DNA from: a bacterium
Lineage (GTDB): Bacteria; Pseudomonadota; Alphaproteobacteria; Caulobacterales; Caulobacteraceae
Assembly (NCBI GenBank): GCA_030824495.1
Contig: JAVBXP010000015.1
Span: forward strand, 124,001-188,000
Reading direction: 5' to 3'
Length of the DNA: 64,000 nucleotides
Positions 31,092 through 39,501 of this stretch are shown here, piece after piece; positions within the stretch are counted from its first letter, which is position 1, and every line of letters starts with the position of its first letter. The position numbers and the translations under genes were made by a program. Under the pieces are notes generated by a model. It did no database searches. It was not told the origin of the DNA and saw only the letters and a list, made by a program, of their open reading frames with translations.

Positions 31092-31415
31092 GTGGCTTGG
31101 GTCGTTCTGTTCATCGCCGGCATCTGCGAAATCGGCTGGGCCGTGGGGCTCAAATACACCGACGGTTTCACCCGCCTCTGGCCGACAGTGTTCACCGGCG
31201 TGAGCCTGGTAGTCTCGATGGCCCTCCTGGGCATCGCCGTGAAGACCCTGCCGCTCGGCACCGCATACGCGGTCTGGACCGGGATCGGCGCGGTCGGGAC
31301 CGTCATCCTCGGCATCGTGCTCTTCAAGGAACCGGCGACCGTCGTGCGCCTGGTCTGCGTCGGACTGATCGTCGCGGGGATCCTGGGATTGAAGTTCTTT
31401 TCCACGCCGGAGTGA
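31092..31415 (+). CDS. gdx: Guanidinium exporter (SMR family, SugE/Gdx)
   Basis: The 107-residue protein has four membrane helices. The essential Glu is in helix 1 ([18 protein letters not shown]), and the Gdx-type sequence [19 protein letters not shown] is in the third. The GxCEIxWAxxLK pattern separates Gdx (guanidinium/H+ antiporter) from EmrE-type drug exporters. The start is GTG with AGGAGG 8 bp before it. It is controlled by the guanidine-II riboswitch directly upstream. Confidence 0.95.
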   Translation: MAWVVLFIAGICEIGWAVGLKYTDGFTRLWPTVFTGVSLVVSMALLGIAVKTLPLGTAYAVWTGIGAVGTVILGIVLFKEPATVVRLVCVGLIVAGILGLKFFSTPE

Positions 31416-31491
31416 GCGCCCGATTGACGGCCGCCGCGCAGCTGCTTCAGGGTCTCTCCACCCCAACCTCTACTGTCTGGAGCCTTGCCTG

Positions 31492-33423
31492 ATGACGATG
31501 CGCGCCCTGCTGCTCGGGACCGCCCTGGCCTTCGCCGGCGTCACCGCCGCGCCCGCCGCCGACCTGCCGCGCCGTGAAGTGGGGCAACTAGTCTTCGACA
31601 ATGTGCCTGTGACCCCACCGGCCCTGCAGGCCGCCATCGCCCCCTACTACAACGCCCGCTCTGCGGTGTTCGAGGACTGGCTGCCCGATGGCTCGATCCT
31701 GATCGCCACCCGGTTTGGCGACACCAACCAGATCCACCGGGTCGCCGCGCCCGGCGCGGCCCGGACGCAGCTCACCTTCTTCAAGGAGCCGATCAATGTG
31801 GCCAAGGCCCAGCCTGGCTCGGACCGGTTCGTCTACATGCGAGACGACGGCGGGGCCGAGTACTACCAGGCCTATGTCCGCGGCCTGAACGGCGCCGAGA
31901 GCCAACTGACGGCCCCCAAGACCCGCAACAGCGACTTCGTGTTCACCCCCGATGGCCGCCAGGTGATCTGGGGTCAGGTCACGGCCGGCGATCCCAACAA
32001 CGCCATCATGATCGCCGATGTCGCCGCGCCGCAGGGCCGGCGCGCGATCTTCGAGGGCAAGGGTTCGAAGGCCCCGCTCGAAATCTCGCCGGACGGCAAG
32101 TCGCTGCTGTTCAGCCGCTACAATTCGGCGACCTTCGTCGAGCTGTTCGTGCTCGACATCGCCAGCGGCCAGGCCCGGCCGATCGGACCCGTCGATCGCA
32201 AGGTCGCCTATGTCGGCGGCGCCTTCACCGCCGACGGCCGCGGCGTGGTGACGCTGTCGGACGACAAGGCCGACACCGCGCGTCCCGTGGTCTTCGACCT
32301 GGCCAGTGGCGCGATGCGCGAACTGGATCCGGGCCTGAAGTGGCCGGCCGAGGACTTCGCGCTCAGCAAGTACGGCGCGGTGATCGCCTATGTCGTCAAC
32401 GAGGAGGGCTATTCGCGCCTGGTCCTCAAGGACGTCGCCACCGGCAAGACGCTGCCCTCGCCCAAGCTGCCGCAAGGGGTGATGACCGGCCTCGGCTTCT
32501 CGCCGGACGGCAAGAGCTTGGCCTTCAGCCTGTCGACCTCCACCTCGGCCGGCGATGTCTGGAGCTTCGCCCTGGCCGACCAGAAGCTGGTGCGGTGGAC
32601 GGAGAGCGAACTGGGCGGCCTAGATGCGGCGCAACTGGTCGAGCCGACCCTCTTCCGCTACCCGACCTTCGACAAGCGCTCGATCCCGGCCTTCATCTAC
32701 CGGCCGCAAGCCAAGCCTGGTGAGAAGCTGCCGGTGATCATCCAGATCCACGGTGGGCCGGAGGGGCAGGAGCAACCCAATTTCAATCCGCGACGTCAGT
32801 CCTGGGTCAATGAAGTCGGCGCGGCGGTGATCATCCCGAACGTCCGGGGCTCCAGCGGCTACGGCAAGACCTACCTCGATCTCGACAACGCCGAAAAGCG
32901 CGAGGACTCGGTCAAGGATATCGGCGCCCTGCTCGACTGGGTGGCGAAGCAGCCTGACCTCGACGCGAGCCGCGTGGCCATCGTGGGCCAATCCTACGGG
33001 GGCTACATGGCCCTGGCGGTGGCGGCCCACTACAACGACCGCATCGCCGGCGCGATCGACCTCTACGGCATCTCCAACTGGACCACGTTCCTGAAGAACA
33101 CCGAAGGCTATCGTCGCGACCTGCGCCGGGCCGAATACGGCGATGAGCGCGATCCAAAGATGGCCGCCGTGTTCGACAAGATCTCGCCGCTCAATATGAG
33201 CGAGCGCATGAAGAAGCCGATGATGATCTATCAGGGCGCCAACGACCCGCGCGTGCCGCAGTCGGAGTCCGAGCAGATGGTCGCCAGGCTCCGCGCCCAG
33301 GGCGCCGAGGTCTGGTACGTGCTGGCCAAGGACGAGGGTCATGGCGTCGCCAAGAAGCAGAACATCGAAGCGGTGCGCGCCACCGAGATCGTGTTCCTGC
33401 AGAAGGTGCTCGGCACGAAGTGA
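31492..33423 (+). CDS. Exported S9 family serine peptidase (prolyl oligopeptidase type)
   Basis: The 643-residue precursor has a signal peptide (ALLLGTALAFAGVTAAPA). A beta-propeller region follows (repeated SPDGKSL motifs at about residues 200 and 340), then a C-terminal alpha/beta-hydrolase domain. The nucleophile is Ser in VGQSYGGYMAL (about residue 503), the Asp is in GANDPRVPQ and the His is in DEGHGVAKKQN. It probably degrades short peptides in the periplasm, as dipeptidyl- or acylaminoacyl-peptidases do. A second in-frame ATG at 31498 is possible. Confidence 0.92.
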   Translation: MTMRALLLGTALAFAGVTAAPAADLPRREVGQLVFDNVPVTPPALQAAIAPYYNARSAVFEDWLPDGSILIATRFGDTNQIHRVAAPGAARTQLTFFKEPINVAKAQPGSDRFVYMRDDGGAEYYQAYVRGLNGAESQLTAPKTRNSDFVFTPDGRQVIWGQVTAGDPNNAIMIADVAAPQGRRAIFEGKGSKAPLEISPDGKSLLFSRYNSATFVELFVLDIASGQARPIGPVDRKVAYVGGAFTADGRGVVTLSDDKADTARPVVFDLASGAMRELDPGLKWPAEDFALSKYGAVIAYVVNEEGYSRLVLKDVATGKTLPSPKLPQGVMTGLGFSPDGKSLAFSLSTSTSAGDVWSFALADQKLVRWTESELGGLDAAQLVEPTLFRYPTFDKRSIPAFIYRPQAKPGEKLPVIIQIHGGPEGQEQPNFNPRRQSWVNEVGAAVIIPNVRGSSGYGKTYLDLDNAEKREDSVKDIGALLDWVAKQPDLDASRVAIVGQSYGGYMALAVAAHYNDRIAGAIDLYGISNWTTFLKNTEGYRRDLRRAEYGDERDPKMAAVFDKISPLNMSERMKKPMMIYQGANDPRVPQSESEQMVARLRAQGAEVWYVLAKDEGHGVAKKQNIEAVRATEIVFLQKVLGTK

Positions 33424-33431
33424 GGACCATT

Positions 33432-33550
33432 CCTCTCCCTCGGGAGAGGCTAGGTGAGGGGGCGCTGCGCAGCGGCGCTCTGCTGACGGACGATCATCGA
33501 AGGGGTTGGGCCGAAGACCCCTCACCCAACCTCTCCCCGGCGGGGAGAGG
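33432..33550. repeat. REP-like inverted-repeat element between convergent genes
   Basis: A hairpin sits at each end: CCTCTCCC-TC-GGGAGAGG (33432-33449) and CCTCTCCCC-GGC-GGGGAGAGG (33530-33550). Inside these, GGTGAGGGG (33453 onward) pairs with CCCCTCACC. The element fills the gap between the S9 peptidase and the alpha/beta hydrolase and could terminate both. This GGGGAGAGGTTGGGTGAGGGG-type sequence is a widespread proteobacterial extragenic repeat. Confidence 0.75.
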
Positions 33551-33557
33551 AGCGCTA

Positions 33558-34319
33558 CTAAGCCGGGGCCTGTTGTTCGGCGAGCCATTCCAACGCGGCG
33601 GCGGCGACGTCTTCCCAGCCGGGTTCGCCGGGGAGCCAGTGGCTCATACCCGGCATTTCGCGATAGGTCCCGCCCAGGCGCGTGGCGGTCTGGCGGATGG
33701 TCGAAGGCGGATGAACCACATCGCGTTGACCGGCCATCACCAGGCAGGGGGCGTCCAGCGGGCCGACGCCGACGCTGGTGGTCATGAAGGGATCAAGCCA
33801 CCAGTTCAGAGCCTCCCACAGGGCGCGGCCGCTTTCGGGGCGCAGCCGGGCGACGGCGGCTTCCTGGTCATCCTTCGACATGCGGTCCAGGCTGTAGTGA
33901 CGCATCAGGCTGCGGTCTGGCGCGACGCCCTGAGCCCAGAACGGACCCAGCATGTGCAGGCCAAAGGCGGTGACCGCCTCCTCCATCGACGAGGAGGCCA
34001 CGCCCCAGGGCGCTGAAGGGGCCAGCAGCACGACGGCGCGCAGGCGGGTCTTGCGGGCCGCCAGAGCCGCCACCAGGCCGCCCAGCGAGTGGCCCATCAG
34101 GATGGCGGGTTGGCTTTGCGCCGCGCACAGCTCGGCGATGTCTCGGGCGTAGTCGGTCATCGACACCCCAACCACGGCGTCGGCCGCGTCATTGGGGCCA
34201 TGGCCGCGCAGGTCTGGCGCCAGCACGGTGTGGCCGGCGGCTTCGAACGGCTTGCGGAAGTTTTCGAACGCCCAGCCGCCGCAGAAGGCACCGTGCGTCA
34301 TGACGATCGGCGCGGGCAT
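33558..34319 (-). CDS. Alpha/beta hydrolase
   Basis: The 253-residue cytoplasmic protein has the oxyanion motif THGAFCGGW near the start, the nucleophile elbow MGHSLGGLVAAL, an acidic residue in MAGQRDVVHPP and the His in MPGMSHWLPGE. The substrate cannot be told from the sequence. ATG 34319 is preceded by AAGGGG, and a TTG 18 bp upstream is less likely. It lies 41 bp downstream of rppH. Confidence 0.88.
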   Translation of the reverse strand: MPAPIVMTHGAFCGGWAFENFRKPFEAAGHTVLAPDLRGHGPNDAADAVVGVSMTDYARDIAELCAAQSQPAILMGHSLGGLVAALAARKTRLRAVVLLAPSAPWGVASSSMEEAVTAFGLHMLGPFWAQGVAPDRSLMRHYSLDRMSKDDQEAAVARLRPESGRALWEALNWWLDPFMTTSVGVGPLDAPCLVMAGQRDVVHPPSTIRQTATRLGGTYREMPGMSHWLPGEPGWEDVAAAALEWLAEQQAPA

Positions 34320-34360
34320 GAGTCCCCTTGAGGTCAAGATTGTGGGAGCGGTCGGCGGCG

Positions 34361-34855
34361 TCAGGCCGCGCGACCGCGCAGACCCGCGAAGTCGTGGAAG
34401 GCGACGACGACTTTTTCGTAGATCGCCTTCTTGAACGGCACCACTAGGTCGGGCGCTTCGTCGAGGCGGCCCCAGCGCCAGGCGTCGAACTCGGGATGGC
34501 CCTGGCCGGAAAGGTCGAATTCACTCTCGTCGCCGTCGAAGCGCAGGGCGAACCAGACTTGGCGCTGGCCCTTCCAGCCCTTGGCGATCTTCGAGCCGTT
34601 GTGGCCGGGGGGGAAGTCGTAGGCCAACCAGCCGTCGGTGCGGCCGAGCAGGGTCGTGGTCTTCACGCCGGTCTCTTCGGCCAGCTCGCGGCAGGCGGCC
34701 AGATAGAGGTCCTCGCCGGCGTCCACCCCGCCTTGCGGGAACTGCCAGTTGTGAGGTCCGTTCGTGCCGAACCGCCGCCCCAGCCACACGCGCCCATCGG
34801 GGTGGAACAGCACCACTCCAACATTCGGGCGATAGGCGGCAAGTTGGTCGGTCAT
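34361..34855 (-). CDS. rppH: RNA pyrophosphohydrolase (Nudix)
   Basis: The 164-residue enzyme removes pyrophosphate from the 5' end of mRNAs and so starts their decay. The Nudix box is GGVDAGEDLYLAACRELAEE (G-x5-E-x7-RE-x-x-EE). The RppH family flanks YRPNVGVVLF and NGPHNWQFPQGG are present. It belongs to the minus-strand block with the deacetylase-like gene, ctpA and ldpF upstream. Confidence 0.95.
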   Translation of the reverse strand: MTDQLAAYRPNVGVVLFHPDGRVWLGRRFGTNGPHNWQFPQGGVDAGEDLYLAACRELAEETGVKTTTLLGRTDGWLAYDFPPGHNGSKIAKGWKGQRQVWFALRFDGDESEFDLSGQGHPEFDAWRWGRLDEAPDLVVPFKKAIYEKVVVAFHDFAGLRGRAA

Positions 34856-34865
34856 CTCATTCCAT

Positions 34866-36020
34866 TTAACGACGCTGGGTCAAAGCGGAAGCGGGAGCTA
34901 GCTGATAGCCCCTAGATTCTACCGATTCAGCCCACTTTGCGACCTGCGATAGCGTCACAGGGTAGGCAAAGCCCGATCCCAGCGCCTGACCGTGTTGTAG
35001 GGCGCCCGCCTCGATCGCCAACAGTTGTTGGTCGATGGCTTGGTCGGAGAGTTGTTCGTCAATGATCCGCAGGGCCGAGGCGCGAGGCACGCCGCCGCCG
35101 CGGCGGGCGGCCTGGCCGTCGTCGACAAACGCCAGGCCCCGGCCGCGAAGGGCGCCGGCGAAGGCGTTCATCCCCGTGTCGGAGGTCAGGAAGCGCGAGC
35201 CGAGATAGTTGGTCACCCCGAAATAGCCGGTGGCGCGCGACAACACCCATTCCAGCTTCTTGACCGTCTCGGGACCCGGGGCGCCGGCCATCAGGGTGTA
35301 GGGGCCAGGATCGTTGTCGGGATAGTCGCTGGGCTCCATCGGGGTTTCCAGCAGCACCTCGTGACCGGCGGCGCGGGCCAGGTCGATCCAGCCCTGCAGT
35401 CCGTCGGAATAGGGCACGAAGGAGAGAGTGATCTCCGGCGGCAGGTTGTCGATGGCCTGGCGCGTGGCCGTGGCGTTCAGGCCCAGCCCGCCGATGACCA
35501 GCGCGACCTTCGGTCGGCCGTTGGAGACGAACGGGCGGGCATAGGCCTCGGCCGGGGTCTTGCCATTGGCGGCGATGACCGGCAGCGGGCCGCTGGGGCC
35601 CTGGACATGGAAGCCGGCCAGCGGCGCGGGGGGCAGCGGATCGGCGGCGTGGAAGGCCTGTCCGCCGGCCATGGTGATGGTGGCCTGGCCCATGGCGCCT
35701 TCGGCGCCGATCGGGGTTTCAGACAGGCGGAAGATATCCTCGGTGACGGTCGGCTTGGCCGAACCATCGGCCAGGGCCTCGCGCCAGCCCTCGGGGGCGG
35801 CGTCCGAACTGATCTTGGCCAGCGAGAGCCGCACGACCGGCGAGCTGGCGGAGGGATCGCCGATGAGGGCGATCACGATCAGCAAGGTGATGACGAACAG
35901 CCCCGCCGCCGCGCCTGCGCCGGCATAGGGGTTCGACAGCACGCGCATCAGCGCCTCAGGGGCTCGGAAGCCGGAGGCGGGCGCGGCAATGGCGGGCGAC
36001 AGATTTTTTTTGGAAAACAT
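34866..36020 (-). CDS. Divergent polysaccharide deacetylase (YibQ/DUF610) family
   Basis: The 384-residue protein has an N-terminal membrane segment (AGAAAGLFVITLLIVIALIG) and a C-terminal NodB-like domain. That domain runs from PKVALVIGGLGLNATATRQA through LPPEITLSFVPYSDG, HEVLLETPMEP and GAPGPETVKKLEWVLSRATG. These are typical of the divergent YibQ group, often found next to ctpA and envC-like genes. It probably acts in the periplasm on the cell wall. Enzymatic activity is unproven for the family. Confidence 0.88.
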   Translation of the reverse strand: MFSKKNLSPAIAAPASGFRAPEALMRVLSNPYAGAGAAAGLFVITLLIVIALIGDPSASSPVVRLSLAKISSDAAPEGWREALADGSAKPTVTEDIFRLSETPIGAEGAMGQATITMAGGQAFHAADPLPPAPLAGFHVQGPSGPLPVIAANGKTPAEAYARPFVSNGRPKVALVIGGLGLNATATRQAIDNLPPEITLSFVPYSDGLQGWIDLARAAGHEVLLETPMEPSDYPDNDPGPYTLMAGAPGPETVKKLEWVLSRATGYFGVTNYLGSRFLTSDTGMNAFAGALRGRGLAFVDDGQAARRGGGVPRASALRIIDEQLSDQAIDQQLLAIEAGALQHGQALGSGFAYPVTLSQVAKWAESVESRGYQLAPASALTQRR

Positions 36021-36070
36021 CGATGATCACGGAACGTTCCAGCAATGGAGCGTCCGCGAATATGGTTAAC

Positions 36071-36149
36071 AAACGACTTATACAGTGAACGCCGGCGTCT
36101 ATTCCCACGGCCGCAAGGGCTAGCGAGGAATAGACGCCAACAGTCGTTT
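36071..36149. terminator. Large nested inverted repeat after ctpA
   Basis: Inner arms GGCGTCTATTCC (36094-36105) and GGAATAGACGCC (36127-36138) are perfect. Outer arms AAACGACT (36071-36078) and AGTCGTTT (36142-36149) extend the structure. The right outer arm overlaps the ctpA stop codon. It probably ends the ctpA transcript. Confidence 0.7.
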
Positions 36150-37554
36150 ATTTTTTCTCACCGGCCTCTTCGCCGGACGAGACCGCGGCCGCAGCGGCCG
36201 CGCCCTTCGGCGCGACGATAGCGGCCATCTTCGGCGCGGGCTTGGGCAATTTCGGCGTGGCGGCGACCGAGCCGTAACGCAGCACGTCCTTTGCTCGCGA
36301 CAGCTGGAAGTCCTTCTTGGCGTCGAAGCCTTCTGGCGGCGCCTCGGCGGGCACGTGCGCGCCGCGACGGGCCTTGCCTTCCTCGGCGTTCAGGGCGTTG
36401 CGGAACGAGGCTTCTGAGAACTGGAAGGCCTTGTTGGCGATCCGCTGCGCCTGCTCGCCGGTCTCGGCGACTTCCAGGTCCGGTTCGATGCCGGTCTTCT
36501 GGATCGAGCGGCCCGACGGCGTGTAGTAGCGCGCCGTGGTCAGCTTCAGCGCGCCGTCCATGCCGCCGCGCAGCGGGATGACGGTCTGGACCGAGCCCTT
36601 GCCGAAGGTGGTCAGGCCGACGACCTCGGCCCGCTTGCGGTCCTGCAGGGCGCCGGCGACGATCTCGGCGGCCGAGGCCGAACCGGAGTTCACCAGCACC
36701 ACCATCGGCAAGCCGCCCGCGTCGTCGCCGGGCTTGGCGTTGTAGCGTTCGATATCGCGCGCATCGCGGCCGCGCTGGGAGACGATCTCGCCGCCTTCCA
36801 GGAACATGTCGGAGATGCCGACCGCCTGGTCTAGCAGGCCGCCGGGATTGTTCCGCAGATCAAGGACCAGGCCCTTCATCTTAGGGTTCTTGGCGCGCAG
36901 GTCAGCCAGGGCCGCCTGGGCCTCGTCGGTGGTCTTCTCATTGAAGGCCGAGACGCGCAGGTAGCCGTAGTCGCCGTCCATCTTGGCGCTGGCGGACTTG
37001 GTCTTGATGATCTCGCGGACGATCTTCACGTCGAAGGGATCGGTCTTCTCGCGGGCGATGGTCAGGGTGACCGCCTCGCCCGGCTTGCCGCGCATCTGCT
37101 TGACGGCCTCGCTGACCGACAGGCCCAGCACGCTTTCGCCGTTCACTGCGGTGATGAAGTCGCCGGCCTTCACGCCCGCCTTGAAGGCAGGGGTGTCGTC
37201 CATGGGCGAGATCACCTTGACCACGCCCTCTTCGCTGGTGACCTCAAGGCCCAGACCGCCGTACTCGCCGCGCGTCTGATCGCGCATGTCGTCGAAGCTG
37301 TCGGGGTTCAGGTAGCCGGAATGCGGGTCGAGCGAGGTCAGCATGCCGTCGATGGCCGCCTCGATCAGTTTTTTGTCATCGACCTCGGTGACGTACTGGC
37401 GTTCGACCGTGTCGAGCACGTCGCCGAACAGTTCCAGCATCTTGTAGGTCTTCGCCTTGGGCTGAGCGGAGGCGTAGGCCTGCTGGCTCACATAGGCCAT
37501 GGAACCAGCGCCGAGCACAAAGGCCGTCGCTCCGATCAGAAGATACTTTCGCAT
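36148..37554 (-). CDS. ctpA: Carboxy-terminal processing protease (S41)
   Basis: The 468-residue precursor has a signal peptide (RKYLLIGATAFVLGAGSMAYVS) and a PDZ domain (about residues 85-170, GGLGLEVTSEEGVVKVISPM). The peptidase core has catalytic Ser in NSGSASAAEIVAGAL and Lys in TTFGKGSVQT. The C-terminus is Ala/Lys-rich. S41 proteases trim periplasmic proteins, often cell-wall enzymes. It lies 93 bp downstream of the LytM gene, and a perfect hairpin (37622-37640) sits in that gap. Confidence 0.95.
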   Translation of the reverse strand: MRKYLLIGATAFVLGAGSMAYVSQQAYASAQPKAKTYKMLELFGDVLDTVERQYVTEVDDKKLIEAAIDGMLTSLDPHSGYLNPDSFDDMRDQTRGEYGGLGLEVTSEEGVVKVISPMDDTPAFKAGVKAGDFITAVNGESVLGLSVSEAVKQMRGKPGEAVTLTIAREKTDPFDVKIVREIIKTKSASAKMDGDYGYLRVSAFNEKTTDEAQAALADLRAKNPKMKGLVLDLRNNPGGLLDQAVGISDMFLEGGEIVSQRGRDARDIERYNAKPGDDAGGLPMVVLVNSGSASAAEIVAGALQDRKRAEVVGLTTFGKGSVQTVIPLRGGMDGALKLTTARYYTPSGRSIQKTGIEPDLEVAETGEQAQRIANKAFQFSEASFRNALNAEEGKARRGAHVPAEAPPEGFDAKKDFQLSRAKDVLRYGSVAATPKLPKPAPKMAAIVAPKGAAAAAAVSSGEEAGEKK

Positions 37555-37621
37555 ATCAGGCCCTTAAGCCTCCCTTGCGGCGGAACTGCGCCGCACAGCG
37601 TTCGAAGTTCCACGTTCCACA

Positions 37622-37640
37622 CCAATTCCGGCGGAATTGG
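37622..37640. repeat. Short perfect hairpin between ldpF-like gene and ctpA
   Basis: CCAATTCC-GGC-GGAATTGG forms an 8-bp stem with a 3-nt loop. No T-run follows on the minus strand, so it may be an RNA-processing or attenuation element. Confidence 0.4.
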
Positions 37641-37647
37641 TTCGCAT

Positions 37648-38502
37648 TTATTCCGTCTTGTTTCCCAACCACTTGGCCGGGTCGACAGGGACGCCGCGTT
37701 CGCGGACTTCCAGATAGAGTTCAGATGGGGATTGTCGTCCATCCGTCATCCACCCGACAGGCGATCCGGCCGCGACTGATTGTCCGATACCAACGGTCGC
37801 TCGATCGAGGCCAGCCAGAACCAGATGGTAGCCACCGGGCAGACGCAAGATCAATATTACCCCCCAACCCTTAACTGGCCCCACATATTGCACCAGACCC
37901 TCGCTCGGCGCGGTGACAGGCGCGCCCTTCTGGGCGTCGATGATGATGCCTGTGGACTCGCCGCCGCCGGTCAACGCCTCGCCATAGCCGTGAGTGATCG
38001 GCCCCTTGGCGGGCGCCAGCAGCGCCACCGGCGGCGTGATCGGGCCAAATTCCAGCGGCGCCGCGCCGGGCGGGGTGGCTTCAAGGCGTTCGCGGTGCTC
38101 GGCCAGTTGGGAGTCGTTGGTGAAGAGGGCTTCGCTGGCGACCGCGGCCAGGCGGCGCTGGCGAGCGATCTCGGCGGCCTCGCCGGCATAGACCTTGGCG
38201 CGGCGCTGCAGCTCGGGGGTGATGGCCTTGACCAGGATCGCGGCGCGAACCGCCTGGGTGGCGTCCTGAGGGCTGACCATCAGGGCGGGCGGGGGATCGC
38301 GCCGAAACTGCGCCAGGGCGGTCAGCAGCCGGGCCATTCGGTTAAGATTGCGGCCCTGTTCGGCGTTCAGCACCGTCTCGCGGACGTTCAGGCGCTCAAG
38401 CTGCATGCGGTCATCGGCCGCGGCGTAGGCGATCGCCGCCACGCCCAGGCTGAGGGCGAGGGCGCAGGTCACCGGAAGGGCCAGGCCGCGGCGGAGCATC
38501 AT
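37648..38502 (-). CDS. ldpF: Degenerate LytM-domain murein hydrolase activator (EnvC/LdpF-like)
   Basis: The 284-residue precursor has a signal anchor (GLALPVTCALALSLGVAAIAYA), a helical N-terminal half and a C-terminal LytM (M23) domain. The zinc ligands are lost. The first motif reads GESTGIIIDA where active enzymes have HxGxD, and the last reads SELYLEVRERG where they have HLHFEVR. Such proteins (E. coli EnvC, Caulobacter LdpF) activate amidases at division and do not cut the wall themselves. Start ATG 38502 (or 38499). The symbol follows the Caulobacter homologue and neighbourhood. Confidence 0.85.
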   Translation of the reverse strand: MMLRRGLALPVTCALALSLGVAAIAYAAADDRMQLERLNVRETVLNAEQGRNLNRMARLLTALAQFRRDPPPALMVSPQDATQAVRAAILVKAITPELQRRAKVYAGEAAEIARQRRLAAVASEALFTNDSQLAEHRERLEATPPGAAPLEFGPITPPVALLAPAKGPITHGYGEALTGGGESTGIIIDAQKGAPVTAPSEGLVQYVGPVKGWGVILILRLPGGYHLVLAGLDRATVGIGQSVAAGSPVGWMTDGRQSPSELYLEVRERGVPVDPAKWLGNKTE

Positions 38503-38533
38503 CGTTCTGGGATAGACCTTGAGGCCATGGCCC

Positions 38534-38998
38534 TCAATCGCGGTGATAGGGACTGCCGGATAGAATAGTGACGGCGCGATAGACCTGCTCGGCCAGCATG
38601 GCGCGGGCCATGGCGTGCGGCCAGGTCTGCGGGCCGAAGGCGAGCTTGCCCTTGGCCTGCTCCAGCACCGACGGGTCCAGCCCATCGGCGCCGCCGATCA
38701 CGAACACCATCTTGCGTACGCCGTCGTCGCGCAGGCGCGCGATCTCGGCGGCGAAGGCGCGGGACGCCCGGGCCGTACCATGTTCATCGCAGGCGATGAC
38801 GTAGGCGCCTTCGAGGTGCGGACGCAGCACCTCGGCTTCCGGGGCCTTGCCCGGCTTCTTCGCCTCGACCTCAATGACCTCGACCGGGCCAAGACCCAGC
38901 GAGCGGCCAGCAGCGGTCGCGCGATCAACGTAGAGTTTGACGAGATCGACCTCGGGCGAGCGTGTCAGCCGCCCGACGGCCAGAATGGCTATCTTCAG
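38534..38998 (-). CDS. rlmH: 23S rRNA (pseudouridine1915-N3) methyltransferase, CTG start
   Basis: The full family length (154 residues, usual ~155) is reached only from CTG 38998. The N-terminus then reads MKIAILAVGRLTRSPE, as in other RlmH. The SPOUT knot is visible in VFVIGGADGLDP and the C-terminus is SGSPYHRD, close to the conserved YHR. No ATG, GTG or TTG precedes the essential first strand. The CTG overlaps the rsfS stop (CTGA), a strong sign of translational coupling. RlmH methylates pseudouridine 1915 in helix 69. Confidence 0.9.
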   Translation of the reverse strand: MKIAILAVGRLTRSPEVDLVKLYVDRATAAGRSLGLGPVEVIEVEAKKPGKAPEAEVLRPHLEGAYVIACDEHGTARASRAFAAEIARLRDDGVRKMVFVIGGADGLDPSVLEQAKGKLAFGPQTWPHAMARAMLAEQVYRAVTILSGSPYHRD

Positions 38999-39411
38999 GA
39001 GGCCTGCGTCCGGTGCGGGGCGTCGACCGACCAGATCTTCTCGATGTTGTAGAACTGGCGCACTTCGGGGCGGAACAGATGGATGATGATGTCACCCGTA
39101 TCGATCAGCACCCAGTCACAGTGCGGCAGACCCTCAACGCGAGCCTTGCCGTAACCGGCTTCCTTGAGGGCGCGCAGCAGGTGATCCGCCAGAGCGCCGA
39201 CGTGACGATGCGAGCGGCCCGACGCGACGATAAGTCCGTCAGCTACGGCGCTCTTGCCTTTCAGGTCGATGAAAACAACATCCTGCGCCTTGTCGTCGTC
39301 GAGACGCGCCAGGATGAGATCTCCGAGGGCGACGATCTTCGCCTCGGTTTCGGGAGAGGCCGCCTTAAACGGGGCTTCTTCATGCGCACTAGGCGCGGGG
39401 TCAGGGCTCAG
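38995..39411 (-). CDS. rsfS: Ribosomal silencing factor RsfS, CTG start
   Basis: The frame encodes a 138-residue RsfS/Iojap protein. Conserved segments are AQDVVFIDLKGKSAVADGLI, SGRSHRHVGALADHL, KARVEGLPHCDWVLIDTGD and IIIHLFRPEVRQFYNIEKIW. RsfS binds ribosomal protein L14 and blocks subunit joining in starvation. The only start-like codon after the upstream TAG is CTG 39411, preceded by AAAGGAG with an 8-nt gap. No ATG, GTG or TTG is available before the conserved core. It lies between nadD and rlmH, as in relatives. Confidence 0.92.
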   Translation of the reverse strand: MSPDPAPSAHEEAPFKAASPETEAKIVALGDLILARLDDDKAQDVVFIDLKGKSAVADGLIVASGRSHRHVGALADHLLRALKEAGYGKARVEGLPHCDWVLIDTGDIIIHLFRPEVRQFYNIEKIWSVDAPHRTQAS

Positions 39412-39501
39412 CGGGGTCGCTCCTTTGTTGCCTCGCTAGAGGAGACATAGCATAGGAAGACGCTTCGGTCAGCCCAACTCGCAAAGTCCTCAAATAGGCG
39501 G

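Noticed and set aside
37600..37620. GTTC-like repeats between ldpF and ctpA as a LexA box
   Set aside because: The GTTC units are spaced 7 bp apart start to start, while LexA needs GTTC-N7-GTTC (11 bp start to start).
38962..39450. Long plus-strand reading frame over the rsfS region
   Set aside because: The minus strand encodes a full RsfS with conserved residues throughout. The plus frame is a shadow caused by high GC.
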